Assembly (NCBI GenBank): GCA_963556195.1
Contig: OY744520.1
Span: forward strand, 2,094,001 to 2,158,000
DNA length: 64,000 bases
Direction of reading: 5' to 3'
Source: Sepiola atlantica
Lineage: Eukaryota > Mollusca > Cephalopoda > Sepiida > Sepiolidae
Shown here in pieces: positions 44,902 to 57,895 of this stretch. Position 1 is the first letter of the stretch. Each line of letters opens with the position of its first letter. The position numbers and the translations under genes are program-made. The notes beneath the pieces are model-generated. The model was given only the letters and a program-made list of their open reading frames with translations, was not told the DNA's origin and made no database searches.

Positions 44902-46715
44902 AGAATGTCACTACTTTTGTCAAGGCTATGCCTCAAGACAATGGTAATTTTAAAATTTTTTTGGAATTTTCTGGAAAACTAAGGTATATGGTAAACTGAA
45001 ATTAAAATGCCATCAACTAGACCCTAGAACCTCTATTTCTGTCAAACATCAGCTGAACCCATCAAATAGTTGATGAGATACAGGGTGGCACACAAGTACG
45101 TACATACGGATAACACAAAATCACTCCTGACCTTTCTCGATCTCTTGGTTACCTTGACTAATGATGCTGAAATTCTACACACTTATAGAACCTATCAAAT
45201 GAAAATTTTGTGCAAAGTTTTAACTAATTTGGTTTATTGATTTTTGAGTTATGACAAATCAAAGAAATGAGATTTCTAGCATAGGTCGTTTTTGAAGTCT
45301 ATTAAGGGATAGAGCGCTATCGCGCCTCCCTTAATTTGTGGTGTTCCCGTTTTTACCTGTCTGTCTCTGTTTGTGGATGAAATTGAAAACAAAGCCCTTT
45401 AAAAGATCAACATCTAACGATAAATCAAATTGTGGTATTATCAATCAAATTAATTTATTTGGTAAAAAATAGCAAAGTTCCATAAGCCATGTAAAGTGAT
45501 TGGTAGAAAATATTTACATCCGTATAAATCTGAACCTGGATATAGTAATTATCGTCACCACCTCTTCTGACAGACTGTTCAACAGAGTATGCTGTCTTAT
45601 TTCTATTGAGACAATGGCGACGATGATTCATCTTTTGCGCTCACCTGAATAGACTGTGATTTTACGCTAGGGTGAAACAACTCGAAATGTAAATTTCAGT
45701 TCCAATTAAAAAAGTTCTACGTCAGAATCAAGTCTCATCGCATTCTCTGCTGCTCAAATGAAAACCTTTTAGTCATTAGAGCTGCTCTTTTTATGTAAGA
45801 ATGGAGATTCCCGCTAACTGTCCTGGGCGAACTATTGAATACGCTTCAGGTGTACGATATCTTTTTGAAAATAAGGATGTGTTGCTTGGATGGCATAGTA
45901 AATAATGTAGCGTATCAGAATTATGTATAGAGGATGAAAAGATCTCCAGATCAGGTAGCGAACTCTCCTGGCATTGTTCGCCATCTCGATACAAGAACCC
46001 GTTGATTTGAAGAAGTTATCCACAACTGTAACAGTATCACTTGTAGTAGTAACGATATTGAGTGGTTGAGGTGGAACACCGATAGTTAGGGGCGCAGTAG
46101 GAGAATAGTCGATTGGATGATGACTGCATTTTGCAGAGTTCTACAGTAAATCCCAGCTTGAAAAGCAGAGTCAGACGTTATTGAGACGATCTTAAAGTTG
46201 ATCATAGTTGCGTCTAAATTTTAGTTTTGCATTAGTTAATTATTTTAACTAATAACGCGAGGTTTACGTTTACGCAAGACATCGTTTGTTCCGGGTATCT
46301 ACAAACAGAACAATAAAGCGTCAAACTTTATGTCTTTCATTGAATTTATAACAAAGTCATGAAACAAGCTTTAACATAGCTGTCTAGGGTAATATATTAA
46401 GTGGGATATAAAAATGGCAATCATTTTTCAATCCAATCTTTTGAATTTTTGGTATTTTCGATACGAAAATGGAGTGGTTGAGTGTAAAGAATAATGGGGT
46501 TAACATGTTTTAAATGTTTACACTTTAATTATTTTAAACAGCAAATATATACGGTACATGCTTTTTGTATTCTAATATATATGGACCACTATTCTAGACA
46601 AAACGCCAGGTACTCCTGCTAATACAGGAATTTCGAACTTATTTTGTTTTCATTGTCATATGATGCCGGCAATCTATAGGGCCGCTCCCATCTATGATTG
46701 GTGGAATCCCACGAA
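44902..46715. other. No gene recognised
   Basis: Contains a short inverted repeat TTAAGGGA...TCCCTTAA at about 45302-45335, followed at 45334-45400 by a segment shared with 15588-15652. Open frames near 45791-46023 (minus) overlap in two frames and have no motif. Confidence 0.45.
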
Positions 46716-46797
46716 ACAGCTATTCTTTCTAATAATGTGTTCATTTATTATGAAACAACTATTCCTTCTAAACAATGTGTTCATTCATAATGAAAAG
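46716..46797. repeat. 41-bp tandem duplication
   Basis: GAAACAGCTATTCTTTCTAA... is repeated once as GAAACAACTATTCCTTCTAA... with both copies ending TTCATTYATWATG. Confidence 0.7.
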
Positions 46798-47414
46798 GAA
46801 GGTTTATATCGCACATTCTTAATTCTCTGGAGTAAATTCCCCATCACGTGATGCCAATATGATTGATATTTTCTCATATTTTGTGAAATAATACAATCTC
46901 TTCTTATATAAATTTAGGTTTTGCACAAAAGCTGCGAGGCGTAAAGGTTGTGATACAAACAAAAACATTTTAGATTTTGTTATTAGTTTTTATATTTATC
47001 TGGCTTTTTCTCTTGATTCACACATTGACACTCTAGCTGAAACAGTTACATTGTCTAGTATTTAATGAAGTCAATGACATTAATCAGCTGTTGTTTAGTA
47101 GTACGGAACCCTACTTGATTAAGCTGGTTATATGTTCATTATATCAGGACTTCTGTTCGCAGGTCTGTCTAAAAAAGAAACAATGCAATGGAATTCTCCT
47201 AGGGGTTCATAAAACTAATGTTCCAGTTAAATGTTTTTGTTTGTATCACATAAGTTGAGATTGTAAATATTCAGCGTGCCCGTGTTCATCCAGGTATGCA
47301 AAGTCATCCATTTAGCTAGAATAAAATCTGCGATGGCAACACGGTAACAAGTAGAGCCCAGATAAAGCAAATAAGACGTCACAGAAATAGCATTTAAGTT
47401 GGGCATCATAAATA
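46798..47414. other. No feature recognised
   Basis: AT-rich, no motif seen. Confidence 0.5.
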
Positions 47415-48595
47415 TATCTGTTAAAGCTTTTTTTATATGTCATTTTTTTTTTGAAGTCTCATGTTATTCTGTTTCTTTGTATTTAAATGTTCATGAATTC
47501 TATTTCACAAATTTTATATTGGAAAAAAATGTTAAAGCTTTTTCTGAAAGTCTCATGTTATTCTGTTTTTTAAAAAATGTTTATGAATTTTATTTCACAG
47601 ATTCGAAAAAATGTTAAGTTTTTTTTAATTGTCATGTTATTCTGTTTCTTTTTAAATGTTTATGAATTCCATTTAACAAATTCTATATTGGAAACATGTT
47701 AAAGCTTTTTTTGAAGTCTTATGCTATTCTGTTTCTTTGTTTTACAGTTTCATGAATTCTATTTAACAGATTTTATATTTGAAAAAAATGTTAAAGCTTT
47801 TTGTTTAAGTCTCATGTTTTTCTGTTTCTTTGTATTTAAATGGTCATGGATTCTATTTTACAGATTTCATATTGGAAAAAATGTCAAATATTTTTTGGAA
47901 GTATAATGTTATTTTGTTACTTTGTATTTAAACGTTCACGAATTCTATTTCACACATTTTATATTAGAACAAATGTTAAATGTTTTGTGAAGTCTTACCT
48001 TATTATGTATCTTTTTAAACATGTTTATGAATTCTATTTCTCAGATTTCAAATTGGAAAAATGTAAACACTTTTTTATTAAGTCTCATGCTAGTTTTTTC
48101 GTGTTTTAAATGTTCCTGAATTCTATTTCACAGATTTTATATTGGAAAAACTGTCCAAGCTTTTTTTATAAGTCTCATGCTATTCTGTTTCTTTTTTTAA
48201 AAATGTTCATGAAATCTATTTGACAGATTGTATATTGAACAAACATGTTAAACTTTTTTGAAGTCTCATGTTATTCTGTTTCTGTTTTTAAATGTCCATG
48301 AAGTCTATATCACACATTTTTTATTGGAAAAAATGTTAAAGCTTCTTTTTGAAGTAAGGTCTTATTTTGTTTTTTTTTGTATTTAAATGCTCATGAATTC
48401 GATTTAACAAATTTTGATATTGGAAAAATGTTAAATCTCTTTTTAGAAGTCTCATGTTATTTTGTTTCTTTTTTAAAAATGTTCATGAATTCTATTTCAC
48501 AGATTTTATATTGGAAAAAACTGTAAACACTTTTTTTAAAGTTCTGTTTTATTTTTTTTAAATGTTCATGAACTCTATTTCACAGATTGGAAAGA
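47415..48595. repeat. About 13 copies of a ~90-bp satellite
   Basis: The block CATGAATTCTATTTCACAGA (variants) recurs at about 47494, 47583, 47664, 47752, 47846, 47936, 48027, 48116, 48209, 48299, 48393, 48486 and 48568. Spacing is 81-94 bp. Other constant parts are AGTCTCATGTTATTCTGTTT and TTTTATATTGGAAAAAATG. Open frames through it are short and out of phase with the unit, so it is non-coding. Confidence 0.9.
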
Positions 48596-50500
48596 AAAAC
48601 GCAAAAATTTAATATCCAATCTGAAGTAATAATTTATGCATAGGCGTCGGACGTGTGAAAACCAGAGATTTACACGAATTTATCGCAGGTTTACAACACT
48701 TTATTGCTTTTTATTTCCAAGTCAATAAATAAACGCTATGCTGTTTATCAGCATATAATGCGGAGTATATTTTGTAATCCTATATCAATATTTCAAGCGG
48801 AAAAGTCTCCCGAGGGTAACCGTTAATTTGTGTATTAGTTTTATATGTAAAAAGCGTAAGTACTATCGTTCAGGTGCTCTGAATAGAAAATAGATCGAGC
48901 GGGAAATGGCACATTTACATTTTATGGACATCGACAGGATTATCTTGTCCAATTATTGGATAATATCGCTCGGAAATGACGAGTCTCACCATTGATTATT
49001 TTATGTATGTTTTAAAATATATTTCCATTTAACATGGAAGCGCACCTCCCTTAGGAAAACTTAATAGCTTAATGGTATCTATCTTTTATTCTACAAAGAT
49101 ATTGGTGCTACTACGCACCTCGTTATTTTATTTGGCTTTTATATGTGCTCACCATGACGCTATGTTTGTTGGTACCATACGCTACATATGCCTAGATATT
49201 AACAACACACAACACAATGGCAGTTTAATTTTTATATTTTAACTTAGGCCAGGGAAAACATTTAATGAACCGTCGCTTAAAAGTGTCGTCCTATTTGTAC
49301 TCATGGTCTGTATGTCTCCTTACAAGTGTTCCAGTTACACGTCTGTATTATCTGTTGGCTGGCTGAAAATGAGAGACCAACCGTTGTCATCATGACGTCG
49401 TACCCCGGTCTCATTATTATGTATTAATTATCCAGTTCATGTGGGAAAGATAATAATTCTTAACATAATAAAGCTCGAGTTTTTGTTGTCTCTTTGTTAA
49501 AGGGGCTTCATTCATTTCTATACATACAATATATCAGCGACTTGCGGAATAGATTCAGTGTGAGTCCAGTGTGAATTATGTTATAATTTCTTGGGTAATG
49601 TGATTAAGCTACTATAGTTAACTTTTGTTCTTGTTCGGCATACTTTAATCAGTGATTTCTGATAAGCACCCAACTAGTGTTGGCCACCACTCGGATGAAA
49701 TGTAATGTCTTGTTACGTTTTTGTCAATAACACCTTATATGAGGGATGAAAGGCAACTTTGTATCAAATGAAATGTTTTATTTTGTCTTGCTTTTAATAT
49801 CGAGTAACCGACAATCAAAGGCCTCCCAAGGACAAGGGTTAATCTTTTATGTCAAGTGAATGGTGAGATTGCAAACGATGGGTTCATCTATGAAGCAGCC
49901 CCGTCGTATTGCGTTCCGCAGACGAACAATTCTTGGAAATAAACTCTGCAGTATGCACTGTGTGTAATCGGTAAGCAATTCGTTGAGTTCTACTTTTATG
50001 AAGGGTTTATATTATATTTTTCTGTGTTTAAATTTAGTTTATACTTTATTTAATATTTTGAATTATTGTTAATTTCAGTTCGACCTTCTAGGTGGAATTC
50101 TGTGAGAAATATTGCGCTAATATCTTATCTATATAATTTCTGTGATATTTGTGTTATTATTCGGATATATTAAGTTTGAGTAATTTATAATTTCCGGCAT
50201 CGTTCTTTTTCTATCATGAGATTTAGATTTTGTTTAGATTTGTTTCTAATAAGTAGTTTTCATTTTCATGTGGTGATTCTCATTTCCGTGAAAGTTCATT
50301 GAGCCATTTGAACCATTGCTCTATTGTTTGAAAATAAGTTGGTGGTATTTAAATTATATTTTCTAAGAGCAGCACAGCATGTCCGTTATAGTCTTTATGC
50401 ATTTCTTGTTAAACCAGGGTGTTCGGAATTTAGTAGGAGTTGATAACTTAGGTATGATCTCATACGGAGTGTTTTGGTACAGTATATCTAGTGATCCTGA
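48596..50500. other. No feature recognised
   Basis: About 1.9 kb of unremarkable AT-rich DNA with no motif or long frame on either strand. Confidence 0.5.
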
Positions 50501-50518
50501 TTATTATTATTATTATTA
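50501..50518. repeat. (TTA)n at the 3' end of the R4-like LINE
   Basis: Six TTA units (TAA on the element strand) at the 3' boundary of the minus-strand LINE. Confidence 0.95.
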
Positions 50519-50844
50519 CTCACTAGGAGTTATCACACTGGTCATCGTCAGTGGTCACCCACTGCCGACAACCTGTGGTATTCCCTGGAGTCCGAGTGAC
50601 AACAAGTCTCCTCAGGCCTCCAGTATGCTCCACCTCTTTTCGTTCATCACCGCTGATGACCTTGCGGTAATCGCAACAGCCACCTACCAACGATTTCCCG
50701 CTGATAAGGGCCATTGGTCCCCTCTGGGGCCCGAGTGGCAACAAGCCTTCCCAAGGTCCCAGAGCTGTCCGCGCTCTTCCAGTGGAGGTCTGGTTTTGCG
50801 CTTTCCCTCCTCGACCCTCTGTCCATAATTTTCGTGGCGTCAGC
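50519..50844 (-). mobile_element. 3' untranslated region of R4/Dong-like LINE
   Basis: It lies between the end of the LINE reading frame and the (TAA)n tract. It contains two imperfect copies of a GC-richer block (plus strand GAGTCCGAGTGACAACAAG near 50589 and GGCCCGAGTGGCAACAAGC near 50729). The 149-codon open frame on the opposite strand (50379-50828) is a by-product of this composition. Confidence 0.6.
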
Positions 50845-53331
50845 CTATGCTTGCGCTTCTCTCGTGCGGTTGTATTTTCCCCGGTTCTGTTGTTTTGTGC
50901 TTCCATGTGTTTGTTCTCCATTCGTTGCTTCTGTGGGTTGGTTTCCGCATTCGAGGACATTTTTCAGGATTGTAGCTGTTTTGATCATTACTGTCCTTTG
51001 TATGGTCTCAGTTATCCCTTTGATTCCTATTTCTCCTAGTCTTTTCTCCATGTTTTTGGGGACTGTTCCTAGTGCTCCTATGATTATTGGTGTTATACTG
51101 ACTTTCTTCATGTTCCATATTCCTTTCAATTCTCTGGCAAGTTCAGTATATTTGCTTCTCTTTTCCGTCTCTTTGATCTTCACTCTGTGTCTGCTGGAAC
51201 GGCAAAGTCCACGATTTTGCAGGATTTTTCTTTCTTGTTGATTATTATCATATCCGATCTCCTTGCTGTTATGGGTTTGTCTGTTTGTACATTAATATCC
51301 CATAGGATTTTGTGTTTTTCGTTTTCTATTTCCCGGTGTACTTCTTTCCCCATGCTGTCATGTCTGTTCTTGTATTCCCTTTGTGCTAGCTTGCTGCATT
51401 CACTTATTATATGATTTATCGTTTCGTCTCTTTGTCCACACAATCTGCATTTGCTATTTTCCTGGGTTTTATCTATCTTCGCTTTAATAAAGTTTGTCCT
51501 AATCGCATTGTTCTGTGCGGCCGTCAGCAGAGATTCCGTTTCTCTGTTCAGGTTTCCTTTTCTTAGCCATGCCCAGCTGTTTTCATTGGCTTCATCGCTT
51601 GTGAGTCTTATAAAGCGTCCATGTAGTTGTTTTTCTTCCCACTTTTCCTTTCTTGTCTTTTTGTTTCTGGGTTCAGTGCTTCCGGGGTTGTTTGTTGGGC
51701 TGGTGTCTCTTGCTGTGGTGATCAGTCTTTCCGTGTTCTGGGTTACATATTACTCCAGCTCTTTTTTGGTGTCTTCCACACAGTCTTCTATACTTACCAG
51801 TCCTCTACCTCCTTCATTTCTTTTCACGTAGAGTTAGTCCGTGTCGTCTTTTGGGTGCAGTGCATTGTGCATAGTCATTAGTTTTCTAGTTCTTTGGTCA
51901 AGGTGCCTGAGTTCTTCTTTGGTCCAGCCTATGAATGGTCCAGAGTATCTTATTAGTGATACAGCCCATGTGTTTATCCCTTTTACTAGGTTTCTGCTAT
52001 ATAGTTTAGTTTCTAAGAGTTTCCTTGTTCTTCGTAGATATTCTTTTCCAATCTTATCTTTCATTTCTGTATATTTGATTGTGTCTGCTTCCAGAACTCC
52101 CAGGTATTTGTAACTAACTTGTTCTCCTAGCGCCCTCATCTCCTCTTGGTTGGGGAGTTCTATACCTTCTGTCGTTTCCAGTTTTCCTCTTTTGATCTCT
52201 AGCAGTGCACATTTTTCTATTACAAACTCCATTTGGATATCCTGGCTGAATATCCTTGTTGTGTTTATCAGCTTTTCCAGTTCTTTTTTGTTTTTTTGCA
52301 AACAGTTTAAGGTCATCCATGTACATCAGGTGGTTTATTCTTTGTTCTGTATCCGTAAACCTGTATCCGGCATCACATTTTCTGAGTATGTAGTTGAGTG
52401 GCATCATGGCTATTATAAACAGTAGTGGTGATAGAGAGTCTCCTTGAAAAATGCCTCTCTGTATTTTTATCTCAGACAGGTATTGTCCTCCGGCTGTCAG
52501 TTTTAGTCTCCATGTTTCCATTGCTTTCCGGATGAGATTAATAATCCTGTCTGGTATCTTGTATATTTTTAAGCATTCAATTATCCATGTTTGGGGGATT
52601 CTGTCGTAGGCTTTCTTGTAGTCAATCCATGCCATGGTTATGTTCTTTTGTCTGCTCTTCACCTCCTTCAGAGTCTTTTGATCAATGTATAGTAGATCAT
52701 GTGCCCCTCTTTGTCCTTTCCGGCATCCTTTTTGTTCCTCGGGGAGCAGTCCACGTTTGCCCAGGGATTGGTAGATTTGTTCTCTCAGTTGTGCTGTGAG
52801 AATTTTCCACATTATTGGTAGACATGTTATCGGTCTGTAGTTGCTGGGGGTCGTTCCCTTTTTGGGGTCTTTTTGTATTAGTGTTGTTCTTCCTTCCGTC
52901 ATCCATTCTGGTATGTCTGTTTTGCGGATACATCCGCTCAGTTTCTGCACTATTCTTTCATGCAGGCTCGTGAATTTTTAAAACCAGTATGCATGTATTC
53001 CATCGTGGCCTGGTGCTCTCCAGTTTGCCATTTTTCCTAGGGTTTTCTTGATCGTTTCTTTGTTGATTTCTGTTTCGGTTCCTTCTTCGATTTCTTGCAG
53101 TTCATCTTTCATGTTTTTCAACCATTGGGCATTCTTGTTGTGTTTTTTTGGTCCTTCCCATATCTTGCTCCAGAATTGTTTTGTTTCTGTTGGGTTCGGT
53201 TGCTCTGTCGTTGTTTTTTCTCCATTTACGTTTTTGTAAAACTGGCTTTCATTGTTTTCAAAGGTCATGTTCTGTTTGCTCTGTTCTGATTTGTACCTGT
53301 ATCGTTTCAGTCTTCCTTCTATTGCTGCTGC
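50845..53331 (-). pseudogene. R4/Dong-like LINE protein (RT, zinc finger, RLE nuclease), 5'-truncated
   Basis: Translation on the minus strand starts inside the protein at IEGRLKRYRYKSEQ (53310-53270) and reads to WRAPGHDGIHAYWF. An in-frame stop follows at 52978-52980. RT motifs are PSNYRPITCLP, AWIDYKKAYDR (motif A), GIFQGDSLSPLLF (B) and YMDDLKLFA at about 52311-52323 (C). An extra A in an A-run near 52300 shifts the frame. The thumb follows (YKYLGVLE), with stops at 51834-51836 and about 51763. The zinc finger is C-x2-C-x8-H-x4-C (CRLCGQRDETINHIISEC, about 51450-51395). The restriction-like nuclease reads RRSDMIIINKKEK...VDFAVPAD, has a frameshift near 51181, then IIIGALGTVPK. Known R4/Dong elements use this layout and target TAA or rDNA sites. 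Dead copy: three stops, two frameshifts. Confidence 0.85.

Positions 53332-53395
<64 letters not shown>
53332..53395. repeat. (ATT)n at the truncated 5' end of the R4-like LINE
   Basis: More than 20 ATT units (AAT on the element strand) directly abut the first readable LINE codons. Confidence 0.95.
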
Positions 53396-54727
53396 TGATT
53401 CTAGTGATATTTTGGAGTAACATTTCCTTTGGAATTTTTCCCCAATACACAGGTTTCGGTTTCATCTTGGTATTATCTCCTCAAGTTGAGGGCATGTAGC
53501 TTCCAAGATGATGGAAAAATGGTTACTCTGGAAGGTTTTGTCCTGGTCCTCCTAGGTGTAATCTATGTACGTGGTTGCATCATATAGACTCAGATCTATA
53601 GTTGAATATGATACTGTTGCTGGATCCAATTATTTCTTTGTAGACATTGTGTATATGTCCAGCGGTATCGGGCTTTGAAGAATTCTGTTATTCACAGGTA
53701 TGATCTGTCAGTATTTTGGCTTATCAAATAGTATGAATTGTAATATTTTATGTATATATTATTTTTCGTACTTACGGAATGTTTCTTGTAAACTGCCGAA
53801 CATATTCTGTTTCCTGTTACTTGCCTTTGTACCTCTACTTTTAATGAGAAAATTCGACAATTTACCGAGCGGTGCATTTTCTAATGCTTCAAGAATTATT
53901 TACTTTATAAATGTTTTATTAAATTCCGTGTCAATATCTGACCATTTTTTCATGTTTTTCGTAACACGCAATATGTATTTTTCGCCTACTTGTCATGTGA
54001 TCGATCACATACAACGGAAGTGTACACTTGGCTTTTAAAATAGGAAAATTCGCTGCAGTTTATATAGTTATTACTATATTTACAGGTAATACCCCTAGTA
54101 CTTGCCAATCACAGGTCGGTGGTACGCAACACTCAGTGCACCATAATTCAACAGCTCAATTGCGTTAAACCTAGGTTCTATTATCTCAACGCAATTGGCC
54201 TATAAGATAAAGCGGGGTTCATATTGTAATTTTAATAATACAATAAGGATTTACCATATAGATGCTTGGTATTTTACGGGACCGGACAGTTGATCTGATC
54301 CAGCTTCTTCTCCCACCTTTGTAGCATAAGTAAATATCAAAGTGACGTCTTGCACGTCAAGTGATCATTTATGCAACCATGATATGGACTGCTCATCCAT
54401 CACAGTACCACGTCTTCAGAAACTACAGTTCAAAATCCACAACCAACCGGTCCAAGTCTTCCGAAAGAGTGCATGCGCGTATTTGACAGCTAATGACAAC
54501 AAGGTAAACAAAATCAATAATCAAAGAGACGCTTGCAAATATATAACTACATTCAAAATTGCAGATTATGTTCTTACGAAATCGAGCATGTTGTAAGTTT
54601 TGGTCTTCATTCATGCATAACATCGTTCAGCAACATAGTGAAGTACTTTTTAATGATGGATAAACCAACCAACATAAGCTTTTAGGAGAAGTAAAATACA
54701 TCCTATATTTTGTATATATAAAAATAT

Positions 54728-54730
<3 letters not shown>
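53396..54730. other. No gene recognised
   Basis: Open frames at 53700-54038 (+, 112 codons) and 54342-54596 (+, 84 codons) have no motif I recognise. Their antisense frames are also open, typical of chance. Confidence 0.45.

Positions 54731-54733
<3 letters not shown>

Positions 54734-54767
<34 letters not shown>
54734..54767. repeat. (TA)n microsatellite
   Basis: A pure TA tract. A second short one lies at 55191-55209. The C/T-rich stretch 54770-55010 between them is not coding. Confidence 0.95.
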
Positions 54768-54768
<1 letters not shown>

Positions 54769-55455
54769 TAGCAACACCCTTATCCACACCGCTCTTACCA
54801 TCGCCATCTGCAACCTATCTCTCCCCTGTTTCTTCACATCAAATCAAAAAATATCTATTTCTCCCCCATCTTTTATTCGCCTTACCCTCTTTTATAATAT
54901 TAAACATATTCTTTCCCTTTTCCCATTTCTCTAAACTTAACACTAGGCTTTCTACCATCGTACTAGACATTCTACAACGTTTTTAGTATTAAATGTCATT
55001 TTTTTTTCAATAAAGCCCTTTTTTGCATTATTATCGTCGGATCTATTGACCAAAATATTGGTAGCTTTAGAGATATGTTCATGCTATTATTTTAACTAGT
55101 TTGTTGATGCTTATCCACTAATAACATAAACTAACCATTCAACATTATATGACATTTTAGTTAATATTTTAAACTTCCTCATAATGAGATATATATATAT
55201 ATATATATACTAGCGCTTTAATTCCATATGGGTTTTTTAGTTCGACATAAATATTTTAAAGTTCGACTATCAGGTATCCAAGTAAAAATGAATCTGTATA
55301 AGGTCAGAAGGTAAATAAGCTGGTATGTTGTGAACATAAAGGTAACAATTGTAGTCTTTTTTAATCTAATAAATGACCACTTACAAAGCCTGAAAGCCAG
55401 TTTAGGCTAAGGGTTATTAAGAACTTTCCATTGGATTATGCAACAATACTATGAA

Positions 55456-55783
55456 AGGATTGAGAATTCTGATTAACTCACAAGATGACTCGACAAATAT
55501 GTGTTGACATTGGATTTAAAAACGACCAATTTGTAGTCTGCAAGGAAACCCTCCCGTGTTAACGTGTTTCATAGGTGGGAAGTTGTTGGAACGAAACTTT
55601 GTTCAGGGAAGTTTCGTTTAATTTCAGGTACACATAGGAAGAAAGGAGAGTTCTTTGCAGTGTTGGTAGCACGACTAGTTCTTGCTGAGAAGGCTTTGAA
55701 GGGGGAACCAGAGATCGAAGTTCAATCAAGCACCTACAATAGAATAGAGAATGATTGAGAAAATCTGAATAATCTAAATTCAT
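55456..55783 (-). mobile_element. LINE family B, C-terminal fragment (minus)
   Basis: On the minus strand, frames read RCLIELRSLVPPSKP, then FVPTTSHLWNTLTREG and KLVVFKSNVNTYLSSHL before a stop near 55460. This is the most complete of the family B C-termini in the window and establishes the W-N-x-L ... F-K-x-N-V-N pattern used to recognise the others. One frameshift is present. Confidence 0.65.
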
Positions 55784-57430
55784 ATTATCAATCTTAATCT
55801 AAACAATCTGGATGTTTTTTCAATTATTTGCTACTCACATATCTTAAAATTTATTTTTTGATTCCGTCTATTCATCTGTATTTGTCTCTCTAAACGTATT
55901 CTCTTAATGTATTATACATTTGTATTCACATGTTTCTGTCAGAATGAAGACGGACACCTAATATTCTTTTGTTAATTGACACCAATGTCTAAGAAAAGGA
56001 AAGCATATCTAGTTTCTGTTCATTCGTCTTTTTCTATAGAAAATGCAATAATTTAACTTTATTTGTAGTTACACAAATAATTTATATCCATTGGCAAATT
56101 GCTTTTATAATGATGAAAACACTCGACTCGCGAAAATGTTCCAAATTGAATACAAACTCAGATGACATTTTCTTTCTTTAGAAAAGACGAAATTCAATAG
56201 CATAATTTCTTCCACAGTTTCCCAAAACACAAAAAAATAAAATAATTGCATCTCTCGTTTCACTACCAGCAAAATAACATATTTTTTTACTAAAGTACAA
56301 AGTGGACACTATCTTAAAGTTATTTGACTTTTACATATCATTTACATTATGATACTCATCATCATGAACATAATATTTTGCTTAACGTCTGTTTTATATG
56401 CTGGTATGTGTTGGACGGCTTTTATAATTTTACCTTCAAATAAGCATATCTCTGGCTTGGTCTTTATTTATACATATTTCTCTAAAATATATCTTTATAC
56501 ATTCCTCGGCCTTCCCCGTCTTACTAACCCCGCTACAACAACTTTTGGGCATCTCGTACTTCAAGCACTCATTTATTCTTTTAATTTTACAAAACGAACG
56601 AAGTCTTCTGATCTGCATGCGTCTCCACTACTGTCCAGATTTACTCTTCTAAGCCCGCTTTTAAGACTAACATTGCATATTAATTGTATCACATACACAG
56701 ATCCTTATAAAATCACTGGTCAGGTTTACTTACGTAAATCAACATCACTCTTCACACACACTCCTGATATATTCTTCCTTTGGTCAACAGCTGCAACGTC
56801 CCGCTGGTTCGTAATATCAGAAGTTCTGTGAACTTACTGCGTTGACTATTAACTTTTGTAATCACGTCAATTCCAGTCTATCCCTGTGCTTCATTTGTTA
56901 AAAATGTTCTTCTATAAATGTGTCAATCATAATTTTAAAAGTTTTACAACTATGCTTACCTGAGAATATCAAGTATGATTATATACTTTTTGTGTACTGT
57001 AAAAGTTATTTTTCTTCTGTGCACTCTGTGTTTCCTATCCAAGAGAATTGTCTCCTCTTCGATCCCAAACTACATTTACTTATAAACATAATTCCGCTAT
57101 TAAAAGGCATCCATTGTTTTCATACCACAGACAATTTGGACAGCCGTAAGATAAAAGGTCGGTTGGATTCTTCTTGCATTAATTATCATTCAATTAACCA
57201 ACTCGACACATCATGAAAGACGAAAGGTAATTTATTCGGCCATGATCGTCTATCGACACAGCAAGTCAAAAGTGCTGTGGGAACACAGCGAAAGTAGCAG
57301 TGAGAGATATACTCATGCATAAATTCCTGTCTTAAATATTATAAATTTATCAGAACATTTTACGAAATGCCGTGTCTGTTTCATTGCTTCAATCGAACTG
57401 TCAATCGCAATGACATTTCTCTCGCGTCTG
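55784..57430. other. No gene recognised; one 160-codon open frame
   Basis: The frame at 56349-56831 (+) starts with a hydrophobic segment (ILIIMNIIFCLTSVLYAG) and continues as a Thr/Ser/Leu-rich sequence. I recognise no family and cannot exclude chance in AT-rich DNA. The 98-codon frame at 56920-57216 is similar. Confidence 0.35.
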
Positions 57431-57850
57431 TGTAGCTTGTGAAATCAAGCCAATCTCTGTGGCTAGCTATATCCAGACGATTTGACAAGGTCTGGCATGA
57501 GGTCCTCTCATAAAATTAATTCGTACTGTATTACTGAACGAACATTTAATATGATCAGATCCTTCTTAGATACAAAATATCCAGGTCGTCTTCGATAACT
57601 GAACATCTACACAAGATTGTATTAATGTGAGTTTGTCCAATGGGTCAATTCTTGAACCTTTATTATTCCTTATTTTAATAAATGACCTACCTGATGCGAT
57701 TGTATCCGAGATGGGTATATTTGCTGATGTCACCCGCTCTATTTGCCAACATATTCTTGCCAGCATTCTTCTTTTGCTGCCTTTATCAACCTGTGGGACC
57801 TTGCTCGACTTTGTTTGAATTCTATTAGATTTGTTGGAGTTGGTACTTTT
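57430..57850 (+). pseudogene. CR1/L2-like LINE RT fragment
   Basis: A block RFDKVWHEVLS at about 57478-57515 (RT motif A region, F-D-K-V-W-H) is followed by NGSILEPLLFLILINDLPDA (motif B, 57638-57690). Next comes MGIFADVTRS, where the second catalytic Asp of F/Y-A-D-D has become Val. The part between is frameshifted. Inactive. Confidence 0.65.
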
Positions 57851-57895
57851 TGCAAACTTACTTCCGGCTGCTCTTAGCAGTCTAATTGTTCTTTT

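Noticed and set aside
47399..48109. Series of short Phe-rich frames of similar sequence, as if a tandem protein repeat
   Set aside because: The ~90-bp DNA unit varies in length by non-multiples of three and the frame is not kept, so the repeat is at DNA level only.
50379..50828. 149-codon open frame on the plus strand
   Set aside because: It lies antisense to the 3' end of an R4-like LINE whose minus-strand protein is clearly recognisable; no independent motif.
51451..51831. 126-codon plus-strand frame
   Set aside because: Antisense to the LINE thumb and zinc-finger region; Phe/Leu/Ser-rich composition typical of the reverse of an A-rich coding strand.
53148..53420. 90-codon frame ending in poly-Leu
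   Set aside because: Antisense of LINE sequence running into the (ATT)n tract; the poly-Leu is the microsatellite.
56349..56831. 160-codon frame as a membrane protein gene
   Set aside because: Only the N-terminal hydrophobic stretch is suggestive; no family recognised, no splice or promoter evidence, and the base composition favours chance frames.
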